Source: Alcaligenes faecalis
GTDB lineage: Bacteria > Pseudomonadota > Gammaproteobacteria > Burkholderiales > Burkholderiaceae_B
Assembly (NCBI RefSeq): GCF_005311025.1
Contig: NZ_CP031747.1
Location: 3,139,634 to 3,203,633 of the forward strand
Length of the DNA: 64,000 nt
Direction of reading: 5' to 3'
Each line of letters begins with the position of its first letter. Position 1 is the first letter of the stretch. Below, piece after piece: positions 18,337 to 27,067 of this stretch. A model generated the notes under the pieces. The model saw nothing but the letters and a program-made list of their open reading frames with translations. It did not search any database and was not told the origin of the DNA. Made by a program: the position numbers and the translations under genes.

Positions 18337-19011
18337 ATGCAAGCTACTAGCGACCTGTCGCTGATTTCGCTACTTCTCGATGCCAGTATTCCCGTTCAGC
18401 TTGTCATGCTGATTCTGTTGGGAATCTCGATTCTCTCGTGGGCCTATATTTTCAGTAAACGGGCTGCACTTAAACGCACGCTGGAACAGACCCGCCGCTT
18501 TGAGGACGACTTCTGGGCAGGTGGCGATCTGGCCGTGCTTCAGCAATCCATTTCCTCGCGTCGCGCCGAACACGGTGCACTGGCCCGTATTTTTGAAGCC
18601 GGCATGACCGAATTCATCAAGGCCCGTCGCAGCCAGAGCTCGGGCCCAGCCCTGCTGGACGGTCCACGCCGTGCCATGCGCGCCAGCTACCAGCGCGAAA
18701 TGGACACACTGGAAACACACCTGAACTTCCTGGCCTCTGCCGGTTCGGTCAGCCCATACATCGGGCTGCTGGGTACCGTCTGGGGGATCATGCACGCCTT
18801 TATCGGTTTGTCCGGCATGCAGCAGGCCACACTGGCCTCGGTGGCTCCCGGTATCGCCGAAGCCCTGATCGCCACAGCTATCGGTCTGTTTGCCGCTATC
18901 CCTGCCGTGGTTGCCTACAACCGCTTTACCAACGAGCTCGATCGTATCTCGATCCGCTTTGACAGCTTTATCGACGAATTCCTGAACATCTTGCAGCGGC
19001 AGGTGAACTGA
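18337..19011 (+). CDS. tolQ: Tol-Pal proton channel subunit TolQ
   Basis: Inner-membrane ExbB/MotA-family protein of 224 residues with three helices. The first is at about 20-38 (MLILLGISILSWAYIFS), and the second and third flank the conserved GSVSPYIGLLGTVWGIMHAFIGL and ATAIGLFAAIPAVVAYN segments that line the proton path with TolR. It powers TolA for outer-membrane constriction at division. Its stop overlaps the tolR start by one base. Confidence 0.96.
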   Translation: MQATSDLSLISLLLDASIPVQLVMLILLGISILSWAYIFSKRAALKRTLEQTRRFEDDFWAGGDLAVLQQSISSRRAEHGALARIFEAGMTEFIKARRSQSSGPALLDGPRRAMRASYQREMDTLETHLNFLASAGSVSPYIGLLGTVWGIMHAFIGLSGMQQATLASVAPGIAEALIATAIGLFAAIPAVVAYNRFTNELDRISIRFDSFIDEFLNILQRQVN

Positions 19012-19457
19012 TGCCATCGATGCGTGGAAGCACCGGCCGTCACGGCCGGCGCATGAAAAATGAAATCAACGTCGTCCCTTATATCGACGTGATGCTGGTG
19101 CTGCTGGTGATCTTCATGGTCACTGCTCCCATGATTACCCCCGGTCTGGTGGAATTGCCTTCGGTAGGCCAAGCCTCCGAAGTGCCTGCCAAGCCGGTGG
19201 AAATCCAGGTTGATAAGGACGGCAAACTGGCCATTCGCTTGCGCGATGCGGGCTCCGAGTTCATGAACATCGAAAAGTCCACACTGCTCAATGAAGTGCG
19301 CTCGCGTATGGAGGCCGACAGCCCGGTTGTCATTGCCGCCGACGGCAAGGTTCCCTACGAGACCGTCATGGGCTTGATGGATGAACTGCGCTCCAATGGC
19401 ATTAACCGCCTGGGTCTGATCGTCGATCGCAACAGCGATCCTGACGCTCGCAAATAA
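19011..19457 (+). CDS. tolR: Tol-Pal proton channel subunit TolR
   Basis: ExbD-family protein of 148 residues with one N-terminal helix. NEINVVPYIDVMLVLLVIFMV contains the essential protonatable Asp. The periplasmic domain follows from about residue 50 to the end and terminates in a short charged tail. It works with TolQ to couple proton flow to TolA. Translation is coupled to tolQ by the one-base overlap. Confidence 0.96.
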   Translation: MPSMRGSTGRHGRRMKNEINVVPYIDVMLVLLVIFMVTAPMITPGLVELPSVGQASEVPAKPVEIQVDKDGKLAIRLRDAGSEFMNIEKSTLLNEVRSRMEADSPVVIAADGKVPYETVMGLMDELRSNGINRLGLIVDRNSDPDARK

Positions 19458-19507
19458 CCTCTGGCCGGATAGCGTGCTCGCCGTCCGGCGCGAAAAACCT
19501 GAACTGA

Positions 19508-20620
19508 ATGAAGCACAGAACACGCAATACCCGCAATCAGGCGCTGCGCTCGCCTGAGCAAAAGGAAGATCGGCGCGGCTTGCTCATCGCCCTGGGTCTG
19601 CACGGGCTGTTGCTGCTCGCCATTTTGGCGGGAGCCCTTTTTTCTGCGCCCAAGACCCCCAATGCGGTGCAGGTCGAATTGTGGATGGACGGTGTCGCAC
19701 CCGATGCGGCCGTCAATGCTGATCCCGAAGCCCCCGAGGCCGAACCCGAGCCGCAGCCTGAGCCTGAACCGGCTCCAGAGCCAGAACCCAAGCCCGAGCC
19801 CAAACCTGAACCGGCTCCGGCTCCCAAGCCGCCTCCAGAGCCTGAAAAGGTCACCCCTCCTGCTGAACCTGAGGTTGATCCCGAAATCGCCCTGGAGCAG
19901 GCTCGCAAGGAACGCGAGAAAAAAGAGCGTGAAGAAAAGCTGGAACAGGAGCGTCAGGAGAAACAGCGTCAGGACAAGCTAGCTGCTGAACGTCGCGAAC
20001 GCGAACAAAAGGAAAAGCAGGAACAGGAACGCAAGGAAAAAGCTGAAGCCAAAGCCAAGGCAGACGCAGAGCGCAAGGCTAAAGCAGAAGCCGACGCGAA
20101 AGCCAAGGCCGATGCCGAACGCAAGGCCAAAGCCGATGCAGAAGCCAAAGCCAAGGCGGATGCCGAAGCTAAAGCCAAAGCAGACGCGGAACGTAAAGCC
20201 CGTGCCGAGGCCGCCGCCAAAGCCCGTGCCGATGCCGAGCGCAAGGCCAAGGAAGAAGCATTCCGCCGTGCCATGCGTGAAGGTGCCCCCGGACGTCCCG
20301 GTGGTACAGCAGACCGCAACCAGGCCGGAGGCGGTGGTGGTGATGGTGGCTATGCCGCCAAGGTGCGCGCTTGCGTGCAGCCTGGCGTGGTCTACAGCAC
20401 CCCTGCCCGCTCTGAAGTACGTGGCAACCCTGCACTGCAGTACCGCGTGGACCTGAATGCCGATGGCACGCCTAACCGCGTTCAAATCAAACGATCGTCC
20501 GGCATCGCGCAGTTCGATGATGCCGTATCCAAGGGTCTTGCCCGTTGCAGCCCTTTCCCCAAACCGCCTAGCGGGCAGTATCCATCGTATATTGATGGCG
20601 AATACCGCATGTTCGATTAA
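19508..20620 (+). CDS. tolA: Tol-Pal bridging protein TolA
   Basis: A 370-residue periplasm-spanning protein. A membrane anchor lies at about residues 24-44 (LLIALGLHGLLLLAILAGAL). A Pro-Glu repeat region follows (about 75-120), then a long Lys/Ala/Glu helix (about 130-265) built of KAKADAE-type repeats. The globular C-terminal domain has two cysteines, CVQPGVVY and ARCSPFP, that probably form a disulfide. TolA reaches from TolQR to Pal and TolB. Repeats in the central part could vary in number between strains. Confidence 0.95.
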   Translation: MKHRTRNTRNQALRSPEQKEDRRGLLIALGLHGLLLLAILAGALFSAPKTPNAVQVELWMDGVAPDAAVNADPEAPEAEPEPQPEPEPAPEPEPKPEPKPEPAPAPKPPPEPEKVTPPAEPEVDPEIALEQARKEREKKEREEKLEQERQEKQRQDKLAAERREREQKEKQEQERKEKAEAKAKADAERKAKAEADAKAKADAERKAKADAEAKAKADAEAKAKADAERKARAEAAAKARADAERKAKEEAFRRAMREGAPGRPGGTADRNQAGGGGGDGGYAAKVRACVQPGVVYSTPARSEVRGNPALQYRVDLNADGTPNRVQIKRSSGIAQFDDAVSKGLARCSPFPKPPSGQYPSYIDGEYRMFD

Positions 20621-20635
20621 TCAGGAGATTGCATA

Positions 20636-21946
20636 ATGACCGCCGCTACCCCAGCCCTGGCGACCTTAGGTCGTCATTGGCGCGCCACGGCCACTGGAGC
20701 GTTTGCCCTGGCCGCTGGCATGTTCGCCAGCCAACCGGCCCAGGCCCAACTGCGGGTCGATATATCGGGTGTGGGTGCTACCCAGTACCCCATCGCGATC
20801 GCCGATTTTGCTGACAACCCAGCCAGCCAATCGCTAGCTGAAGTTATCCGTGCCGACCTGACCCGTTCGGGTCAATTCCAATTGATCAATGCCACTGGTG
20901 CTGGTCTGAATGCAGAAAGCACGATTGCCTACGACGAATGGCGCAATCGCGGTGCCGATTACCTGGCCTATGGTTCGGTTGCCCAGACCGGCGGCCAATA
21001 TTCCATCAGCTATCGCCTGGTGGATTCGGTCCGTCAAACACAACTGGATGGGGTGGCTTTTGCGGGCAGTGAAAAAGAACTGCGCCGTATTTCCCACCAG
21101 ATTGCAGACCGGATTTATGAAAAAATTACCGGCGTGCGCGGTGTTTTTTCGACTCGACTGGCCTACGTGTTGCAAACAGGCAACAACTACGAGTTACAAA
21201 TTGCTGACGCGGACGGGCAAAATCCGCAAGTAATGTTGCGTTCTCGACACTCAATCATCTCCCCAGCCTGGTCTCCTGACGGTAAAAAGCTGGCTTATGT
21301 GAGCTTCGAAAACGACAAACCTGTTGTATATGTGCAAACTTTGGCCACCGGTCACCGCGAACCGTTAGCTAATTTCAAGGGTAATAACAGTAGTCCAGCA
21401 TGGGCTCCCAACGGCAATCAGGTCGCTGTTGTGCTCTCCAGAGACGGTATTTCGCAGATTTACACGCTAAATACGGACGGCTCCGGATTGCGCCGCGTGA
21501 TGCGTTCTCCCTTGATCGATACTGAACCGAGTTTTATGCCCGATGGCAACTCCCTTGTATTTGTGAGCGATCGTGGTGGCGCTCCCAATATTTACAAAGT
21601 AAGCCTGGGTGGTGACGATGCACAGCGCATTACCTTCAACGGGAGTTACAATATTTCACCGGAGGTCTCTGCAGACGGTACTAGGCTTGTATACGTCACA
21701 CGCAGAAACGGTGCTTTCCGAATTGCCACTCAAGATATGGCATCAGGAGCTGAGCAACTGCTGACGACAGGTCCCGACGATCAGTCTCCGAGTTTCGCCC
21801 CTAATGGGATGCAGATCTTATATAGTTCTGTTCAGGGGGGCCGCAGTGTCCTAGCTGTGACATCCGTGGACGGTCGCGTTCGTCAGACCCTCTCGTCTTT
21901 GAATGGCAAAGTACGCGAACCCACCTGGGGACCATTTACCAACTGA
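20636..21946 (+). CDS. tolB: Tol-Pal periplasmic beta-propeller TolB
   Basis: Periplasmic protein of 436 residues. The signal peptide ends at QPAQAQLRVDISGVG. An N-terminal alpha/beta domain (about 35-160) follows, then a six-bladed propeller whose repeats show the SPAWSPDGKKLAYVSF, SPAWAPNGNQVAVVLS and EPSFMPDGNSLVFVSD pattern. It competes between Pal and TolA binding and links the system to peptidoglycan. GGAG precedes the ATG. Codons in the distal half seem less biased than in neighbouring tol genes, a minor observation. Confidence 0.97.
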   Translation: MTAATPALATLGRHWRATATGAFALAAGMFASQPAQAQLRVDISGVGATQYPIAIADFADNPASQSLAEVIRADLTRSGQFQLINATGAGLNAESTIAYDEWRNRGADYLAYGSVAQTGGQYSISYRLVDSVRQTQLDGVAFAGSEKELRRISHQIADRIYEKITGVRGVFSTRLAYVLQTGNNYELQIADADGQNPQVMLRSRHSIISPAWSPDGKKLAYVSFENDKPVVYVQTLATGHREPLANFKGNNSSPAWAPNGNQVAVVLSRDGISQIYTLNTDGSGLRRVMRSPLIDTEPSFMPDGNSLVFVSDRGGAPNIYKVSLGGDDAQRITFNGSYNISPEVSADGTRLVYVTRRNGAFRIATQDMASGAEQLLTTGPDDQSPSFAPNGMQILYSSVQGGRSVLAVTSVDGRVRQTLSSLNGKVREPTWGPFTN

Positions 21947-21980
21947 CATCCTGTGTGACTCTTTTTCAAAAGGAATTCAA

Positions 21981-22484
21981 ATGAGCTCGCGCATTCTTAA
22001 AAGTCTTACCCTCGCCGTTATGGCTGCCGCCCTTGCTGCTTGCAGCTCGGTTCCTCTGGATCAATCTGGCTCCGGTTCAACCGGCGGTACAGGATCGGAC
22101 TCTGCCAGCGCAGGCCAGATCATGGACCCCTTCAACCCTCAAAGCCCACTGGCACAACAACGCTCGGTGTTCTTTGACTACGACAGCTACGTGGTTAACG
22201 ACCAGTACCGTGGCCTGGTAGAAATGCACGCTTCGTACCTGAGCAGCCATCCTCAGCAAACCGTACGTATCGAAGGTAATACCGACGAGCGCGGTGGTGC
22301 CGAGTACAACTTGGCTCTGGGTCAGCGTCGTTCCGACGCCGTGGCACGCATGCTGGGTCTGCTGGGCGTAAGCAACAGCCAGATCGAAGCTGTGAGCTTT
22401 GGTAAAGAGCGTCCAAAAGCATTGGGTAACACCGAAGCTGATTACGCTGAAAACCGTCGCGCAGACATCGTTTACCAACGATAA
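21981..22484 (+). CDS. pal: Peptidoglycan-associated lipoprotein Pal
   Basis: Outer-membrane lipoprotein of 167 residues; start chosen at 21981 because AAAGGAATT precedes it and the signal peptide fits. The lipobox is LAAC with lipidated Cys23 or nearby. After a Gly/Ser linker comes the OmpA-like domain with VFFDYDSYVV, the diaminopimelate-binding NTDERGGAEYNLALGQRRS, and the closing ENRRADIVYQR. It anchors the outer membrane to the cell wall. A strong terminator follows 25 bases after the stop. Confidence 0.96.
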   Translation: MSSRILKSLTLAVMAAALAACSSVPLDQSGSGSTGGTGSDSASAGQIMDPFNPQSPLAQQRSVFFDYDSYVVNDQYRGLVEMHASYLSSHPQQTVRIEGNTDERGGAEYNLALGQRRSDAVARMLGLLGVSNSQIEAVSFGKERPKALGNTEADYAENRRADIVYQR

Positions 22485-22509
22485 TTCCTGCATCGACCAA
22501 GTGGTTCCG

Positions 22510-22544
22510 ACGCCGTGGCGGTTGTTAACGCCGCGGCGTTTTTT
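22510..22544 (+). terminator. Intrinsic terminator between pal and cpoB
   Basis: ACGCCGTGGCG pairs with CGCCGCGGCGT, one mismatch, followed by TTTTTT. It implies that cpoB expression is reduced by termination or has its own promoter within 22545-22700. Confidence 0.88.
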
Positions 22545-22700
22545 ATCGGCGCTGTGCCCGATCCACTGAAAATTCGTTATGCTGGACAGCGGGCTCGCCA
22601 GGCCGGCACAAAGCCCCCAGATCACAGCCCCCAACAGAGGGGAAACCGGCAGGTGAGGAGCCTGCGCATTGCGGATGCACATTTTTTAACGGACTTCACT

Positions 22701-23390
22701 ATGCACGCTTATAAAAAGCCTTTTCGTCTCGCGACCGTTGCCCTGTTCGCTACGGCCGCCCTGTTCGCCAGCCTGCCGGCCAAGGCCTTTGCCGATGACG
22801 AGGCCCGACGCGCCATTTTGGAGCTGCGGCAGCAAATTCGTCAGATGAACGAGCAAAACACCCAGGCTCGCCTGCAATTGGCTGATCAAATTGATACCCT
22901 GCGCTCCGAAGTGGTGTCGCTGCGCGGCCAGGTAGAAAAACTGAGCTGGCAAGCCAGCGGCCAAGGCCAGGCCAATAGCCCGGCTCCCGGCCAGCAAAGC
23001 CCTCATGCCGCCGACCCACAAGAACAAGCCGTCTTTGATAGTGCCATGGACGCTTACCGAGCTGGCCAATACAAGCCCGCCGCCGATGCCTTTGCCGGTT
23101 TTCTGGCCGCCTACCCCTCCAGCGTTCTGGCTGACGAAGTGCGCTTTTACGAAGGCAGCAGCCTGTACGCCGTCAAAAGCTTCAAGACCTCCATTCAGAA
23201 ACTCCAGGCTTTTGTGAAGGCCTCCCCACAAAGCCCACGCGCGGCTGATGCCCTGATGGTGACAGCCTCCAGCCAGATCGAACTGAACGATCTGAGCGGT
23301 GCCAAAACCACCTTGCAGCGTATCGTCAAGGACTACCCACAATCCGAGGCAGCCGAGACCGCGCGCAGCCGCTTGAAATTGCTGGAATAA
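22701..23390 (+). CDS. cpoB: Cell division coordinator CpoB (YbgF)
   Basis: Periplasmic protein of 229 residues; the ATG at 22701 gives a proper signal peptide (MHAYKKPFRL, hydrophobic core, AKAFA), while an open frame back to 22515 is just read-through of the terminator region. Residues about 35-85 form a trimeric coiled coil (LELRQQIRQMNEQNTQARLQ), and the rest are TPR repeats beginning AVFDSAMDAYRAGQYKPAADAF. CpoB coordinates PBP1B activity with Tol constriction. Unlike most clusters it is separated from pal by a strong terminator. Confidence 0.94.
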   Translation: MHAYKKPFRLATVALFATAALFASLPAKAFADDEARRAILELRQQIRQMNEQNTQARLQLADQIDTLRSEVVSLRGQVEKLSWQASGQGQANSPAPGQQSPHAADPQEQAVFDSAMDAYRAGQYKPAADAFAGFLAAYPSSVLADEVRFYEGSSLYAVKSFKTSIQKLQAFVKASPQSPRAADALMVTASSQIELNDLSGAKTTLQRIVKDYPQSEAAETARSRLKLLE

Positions 23391-23412
23391 TCACCCAGCG
23401 CGCAGTGCCACA

Positions 23413-23443
23413 AGGACCGGGTTCAGACCCGGTCTGTTTTTTT
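23413..23443 (+). terminator. Intrinsic terminator of the tol-pal cluster
   Basis: GACCGGG pairs with CCCGGTC around TTCAGA, then TTTTTTT follows. Confidence 0.88.
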
Positions 23444-23480
23444 CAGGTGGCCCATCCTTGCCTGACCTCTACTGCTTGCC

Positions 23481-24287
23481 ATGACAAACCCTTTTGCCGA
23501 TTTCTCCACGCTTGAACTGACCGCGCAAGGCTATCGCCACACCTTTGTGGATCAGGGACAAGGCGCACCCGTTTTGCTGATCCACGGTTCCCTGTGCGAC
23601 TGGCGCTACTGGCGCTGGCAGATCCCCGCCTTTGCTACCCAGTATCGGGTTCTGGCTCCCAGCCTGCGCTCCTACTGGCCCGGAGCACCCAGCCCCGGCC
23701 ACTTCAGTACGGCGCAACACGCCCAGGACCTGCAGGCCCTGCTGGATCAGCATATTCCTGATGAGAAAGTGCATATCGTTGGGCACTCTCGCGGTGGTCA
23801 TGTAGCCCTGCTGCTGGCTCAAAGAATGCCCGAGCAGGTGGCCAGCCTGACCCTGGCGGATCCCGGCTTTCCGACTCCCGGTGCCTACTCCTATGCTCCC
23901 TTGTTCCAGCAAGTGGCCGAACGCCTGGAACAGGGCGACCGCGATGGTGCCATGGCTTTGTTTGTGGATACGGTCAATGGCTCGGGGACGTGGAAGCAAA
24001 TGACACGCTGGTTCCGCGAGATGATTCAGGACAACGCCCACACCATGTTGGATCAGCAGCAAGAGCCCAATCAAGGTCCGGATCTGGAGTGGCTCAAGCA
24101 GATGAAGGCGCCCTTAAGTTTCATCACAGGCGAAAACAGCCCCACACGCTATCACCATTGCATGGACATCATTCGTCAGCACCGACGCGAGGATCAGATG
24201 CACCGCATCCCGCTGGCTGCCCACGGTATGAATCTGGCCAATCCCAAGGCGTTCAACCAGGCGGTGCTGGACGCGCTGCAAGCCTGA
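23481..24287 (+). CDS. Alpha/beta-fold hydrolase
   Basis: A 268-residue serine hydrolase. The oxyanion region is VLLIHGSLCDWRYW near residue 30, the nucleophile elbow is GHSRGGH (Ser near residue 102), and the catalytic His lies in AAHGMNLANPKAF near the C-terminus. An acid residue is expected between FITGENSPTRYH and that His. It is closest in style to the haloperoxidase/epoxide-hydrolase branch of single-domain hydrolases, but substrate cannot be assigned. It sits alone after the tol terminator. Confidence 0.82.
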   Translation: MTNPFADFSTLELTAQGYRHTFVDQGQGAPVLLIHGSLCDWRYWRWQIPAFATQYRVLAPSLRSYWPGAPSPGHFSTAQHAQDLQALLDQHIPDEKVHIVGHSRGGHVALLLAQRMPEQVASLTLADPGFPTPGAYSYAPLFQQVAERLEQGDRDGAMALFVDTVNGSGTWKQMTRWFREMIQDNAHTMLDQQQEPNQGPDLEWLKQMKAPLSFITGENSPTRYHHCMDIIRQHRREDQMHRIPLAAHGMNLANPKAFNQAVLDALQA

Positions 24288-24296
24288 AGCCCAATG

Positions 24297-24322
24297 CAAA
24301 ACTGGCCGCATGCAGCGGCCAG
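24297..24322 (-). terminator. Intrinsic terminator of the copper chaperone gene
   Basis: CTGGCCGC pairs with GCGGCCAG; on the minus strand TTTT follows. It lies between two convergent genes. Confidence 0.65.
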
Positions 24323-24353
24323 CTCCCGGTCTCTATCCAAACGCTAATTACGT

Positions 24354-24845
24354 TTAATAAGCCTGTGTCTTGGCAGGTCGCAACTCGCACTCGGCCTGGA
24401 CCTGAGTATCGTCCGACAGATGAATGCTCAAGATGACGCGCTCCCCCAGGGCCAAGTCTTCTTTGGCCTGACCCAGCATCACGTGGAAAGCCCCCGGCTT
24501 CAGGCTTAATACTCCCCCTGCCGGGATCTCCACCTCGGAGACATGCGACATGCGCGCCATCCCCTCGCTCTCGCTAGTTTGATGCAACATCACATGCCCA
24601 AAGGACAATGAGCTGGCTCCTGTCACGGCTACGGACTGCTCACCCTTGTTCTCCAGTTCCAGATAGGCGGCGGAAGGTGTGGGCTCGGGCATCATGCGCA
24701 CCCAGCATTGGCTGGCATGGACCTGCGTGCTCAAGGCGCGTACCGGTTCGGGCGTGCCATGACCATGGCCTCCATGCCCCTGTGCCATCACGGTGCCGGT
24801 TGATGCCAGCAAACTCAAGGCAAACACAATTGCGCTGCGTTTCAT
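24354..24845 (-). CDS. Periplasmic copper chaperone PCu(A)C family
   Basis: A 163-residue secreted protein. The signal peptide MKRSAIVFALSLLASTGTVMA is followed by a His-Gly-rich stretch (HGGHGHG) that could itself bind metal. The Cu(I) site of PCu(A)C is recognisable: His in HVMLHQTSE, Met in SEGMARMSHV, then HVM near residue 120 (the HxnMx21-22HxM pattern). Such proteins load copper into the CuA/CuB centres of cytochrome oxidase. No Sco or oxidase gene is adjacent. Confidence 0.9.
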   Translation of the reverse strand: MKRSAIVFALSLLASTGTVMAQGHGGHGHGTPEPVRALSTQVHASQCWVRMMPEPTPSAAYLELENKGEQSVAVTGASSLSFGHVMLHQTSESEGMARMSHVSEVEIPAGGVLSLKPGAFHVMLGQAKEDLALGERVILSIHLSDDTQVQAECELRPAKTQAY

Positions 24846-24990
24846 GATGCTCCTCGCTTCTTGTTGATCGATTGGAATGGGTCCAGCCCTGAACAGCCGG
24901 GCGCCGAACTACCCCGATACGCGGGACGATCTGATACAGTACCAGCCAGTATGCCCTTCTTACAACGGCCTTCTTTTCAGTGACGACGTC

Positions 24991-25428
24991 ATGACCAGCA
25001 CACACTCTGCACCCGAGCCTAAAATCGATATTGTTCAGTTTCGTGATCTTCTAGAGCGTCTGCATCCCTTTGCCGCCGTTTTGGGTATTGATGTTGTCCA
25101 CATAGGCCACGACAACGCCTGTTTGCGCTTGCCCGAGCGCAATGCCCACCAGCGCATGGGCGGCATGGTGGCAGGCCCCATGCTGATGGGGCTGGCTGAT
25201 CTGGCCTTGTATGCCGCTGTAGTCGGAGCCACGGGCAACCCCGATGCTGTCACCTCCAGCCTGACCATCAATTTCCTGCGCAAGGCCCCTCCCGGCGATA
25301 TTCTGGCTCATGCCCGGATTCACAAGACCGGCCGTACCTGCGCGGGCGATGTACTGCTCGAACCGGCCAACGGTGGCCCGGCAGTCGCACAAGTTATCAG
25401 CACCTGGTCCCTGCCTCGCGCCAAATAA
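24991..25428 (+). CDS. PaaI-family hot-dog thioesterase
   Basis: A 145-residue protein starting MTSTHSAPEPKID; the frame is open back to 24877 but the leading part resembles no thioesterase. The active-site helix region is HQRMGGMVAGPMLMGLADLALYAAV, with the conserved Gly-Gly and Asp of the PaaI group, followed by VTSSLTINFLRKAPPGDILAHARI. It probably hydrolyses aryl- or acyl-CoA thioesters. The MATE pump gene starts three bases after its stop, so they are cotranscribed. Confidence 0.85.
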   Translation: MTSTHSAPEPKIDIVQFRDLLERLHPFAAVLGIDVVHIGHDNACLRLPERNAHQRMGGMVAGPMLMGLADLALYAAVVGATGNPDAVTSSLTINFLRKAPPGDILAHARIHKTGRTCAGDVLLEPANGGPAVAQVISTWSLPRAK

Positions 25429-25431
25429 ACC

Positions 25432-26838
25432 ATGTTTGCAAAGTCTCAAACTACCAGCCCGAGCCAGCTCTGGTTGGCGGAGTTGCAATCCTCCCTGCGA
25501 TTGGGCGGCCCCCTGATTCTGACCAACCTGGCTCAAGTCAGCCTGTTGGCAACCAACCTGATTTACATGGGCCGACTGGGCCCTGATGAGCTGGCTGCCG
25601 GTTCACTGTCCGCCAGTCTGTATCAGGCCTTCATGATTTTCAGCATGGGGCTGGTGTCCGCTGTCGTTCCCATGCTGGCCACAACGCTGGGCCGACGACT
25701 GCGCAATGTACGCGAATCCCAGCAAATCATCCGTCACGGCTTTCTGACGGCTTTACTGATTACCCTGCCTGCCTGGATTGTGTTGTGGAATGCCGAGCAT
25801 ATCTTGCTGATGATGGGCCAGGACCCTGTTGTCGCGGCGCGCTCGGTGACCTATATGCACACCCTGCAATGGGCTTTGCTGCCCTATCTGGGTTACATCG
25901 TGCTGCGCTCCTTCTTGGCCGCCATGGAAAAGCCGGGATGGACTTTGGCGGTGGCCATCACCGCGATCGGTATCAATGCCGTGCTGGGCTGGCTCCTGGT
26001 CTTTGGCAATCTGGGCATGCCCGCCATGGGACTGGCAGGCGCAGGTCTGGCCACCACCTTGTCCAGCATCTTCATGTTCGCAGGTTTGAGCTGGGTGGTA
26101 CTGCGCGATCCGCGCTTCCGACGCTACTACCTGTTCAACGATGCCTGGCAGTGGAGTGTGAAGCGTCTGTGGAAAATGTGGGCGCTGGGCATCCCCATTG
26201 CGATTACCTTCACCCTGGAAACCCTGGTGTTTTACGCCGCCGTCATGATGATGGGCGTACTGGGGCAATCTGATCTGGCCGCACACGCGATTGCCATGCA
26301 GATCTGCTCGGTGTCCTACATGATTCCTTTGGGCTTCAGTCAGGTTGCCACCATCCGTGTGGGGCTGGCTGCAGGCCGGGTCGATCCTTTGGGTGCCCGC
26401 CGCGCCGGCTGGATTTCCTACATTCTGGGGGTAGGCTTCATGGGGCTGGCGGCTCTGGTATTCTGGTTCGCCCCCTTGACCCTGATTGGCCTGTTTCTGG
26501 ATCTGGATGTCGCCGAAAACCAGGCCGTTATTCAGTTGGCCATTACCTTCCTGGCGCTGGCGGCGCTGTTTCAGATCAGTGATGGTGCTCAGGCCGTGGC
26601 TGCAGGGATGCTACGCGGCCTGCATGACACGCGCATACCCATGCTGCTGGCCTTGCTAGGGTATTGGGTGCTGGGCGTTCCTACGGGCTCTTTGTTGGCC
26701 TTCCAGTTCAATATGGGTGGGATGGGAATCTGGATCGGGCTGGTGACAGGTTTGTCTGTGGTTGCCGTGCTGATGACGCTGCGCTGGATGCGAGCATCGA
26801 CACGCTTGGGCCGCAAGCGGCCTGCACAGGCAGCATAG
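25432..26838 (+). CDS. MATE-family multidrug/cation antiporter (NorM-like)
   Basis: A 468-residue inner-membrane protein with twelve predicted helices in two halves. The N-half starts GGPLILTNLAQVSLLATNLIYMGRLG, the MATE opening where the metabolite pathway lies; the C-half contains MIPLGFSQVATIRVGLAAG. MATE proteins export cationic drugs and dyes in exchange for Na+ or H+. Length fits. It is translationally close to the PaaI gene (three-base gap). Substrate range is unknown. Confidence 0.92.
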   Translation: MFAKSQTTSPSQLWLAELQSSLRLGGPLILTNLAQVSLLATNLIYMGRLGPDELAAGSLSASLYQAFMIFSMGLVSAVVPMLATTLGRRLRNVRESQQIIRHGFLTALLITLPAWIVLWNAEHILLMMGQDPVVAARSVTYMHTLQWALLPYLGYIVLRSFLAAMEKPGWTLAVAITAIGINAVLGWLLVFGNLGMPAMGLAGAGLATTLSSIFMFAGLSWVVLRDPRFRRYYLFNDAWQWSVKRLWKMWALGIPIAITFTLETLVFYAAVMMMGVLGQSDLAAHAIAMQICSVSYMIPLGFSQVATIRVGLAAGRVDPLGARRAGWISYILGVGFMGLAALVFWFAPLTLIGLFLDLDVAENQAVIQLAITFLALAALFQISDGAQAVAAGMLRGLHDTRIPMLLALLGYWVLGVPTGSLLAFQFNMGGMGIWIGLVTGLSVVAVLMTLRWMRASTRLGRKRPAQAA

Positions 26839-27009
26839 TTCTGAGGTCGGTTCCATAGATCAATTTTGCATGGCGACTCTGTATTGCAGCTCTGTGCGTC
26901 AGCTTTGTCTTCCTGAACGGATGACAAACCAGCCCCGGAACAAACACCGAACAAGCTCGGGCTTGATCCCAGCAGCAGCCTGAAAAGCCACACGGGCCAC
27001 TTATAACAG

Positions 27010-27044
27010 AGCCCCTTGTCGGAGAGTCCGACAAGGGGCTTTGT
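27010..27044. terminator. Shared intrinsic terminator between MATE and BMP genes
   Basis: AGCCCCTTGTCGGA pairs perfectly with TCCGACAAGGGGCT around GAG, followed by TTTGTTTA on the plus strand. It serves the convergent genes; T-richness is better on the plus side. The preceding stretch, 26839-27009, shows no gene. Confidence 0.8.
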
Positions 27045-27067
27045 TTATCTACAGACTGCGGGGCAGC

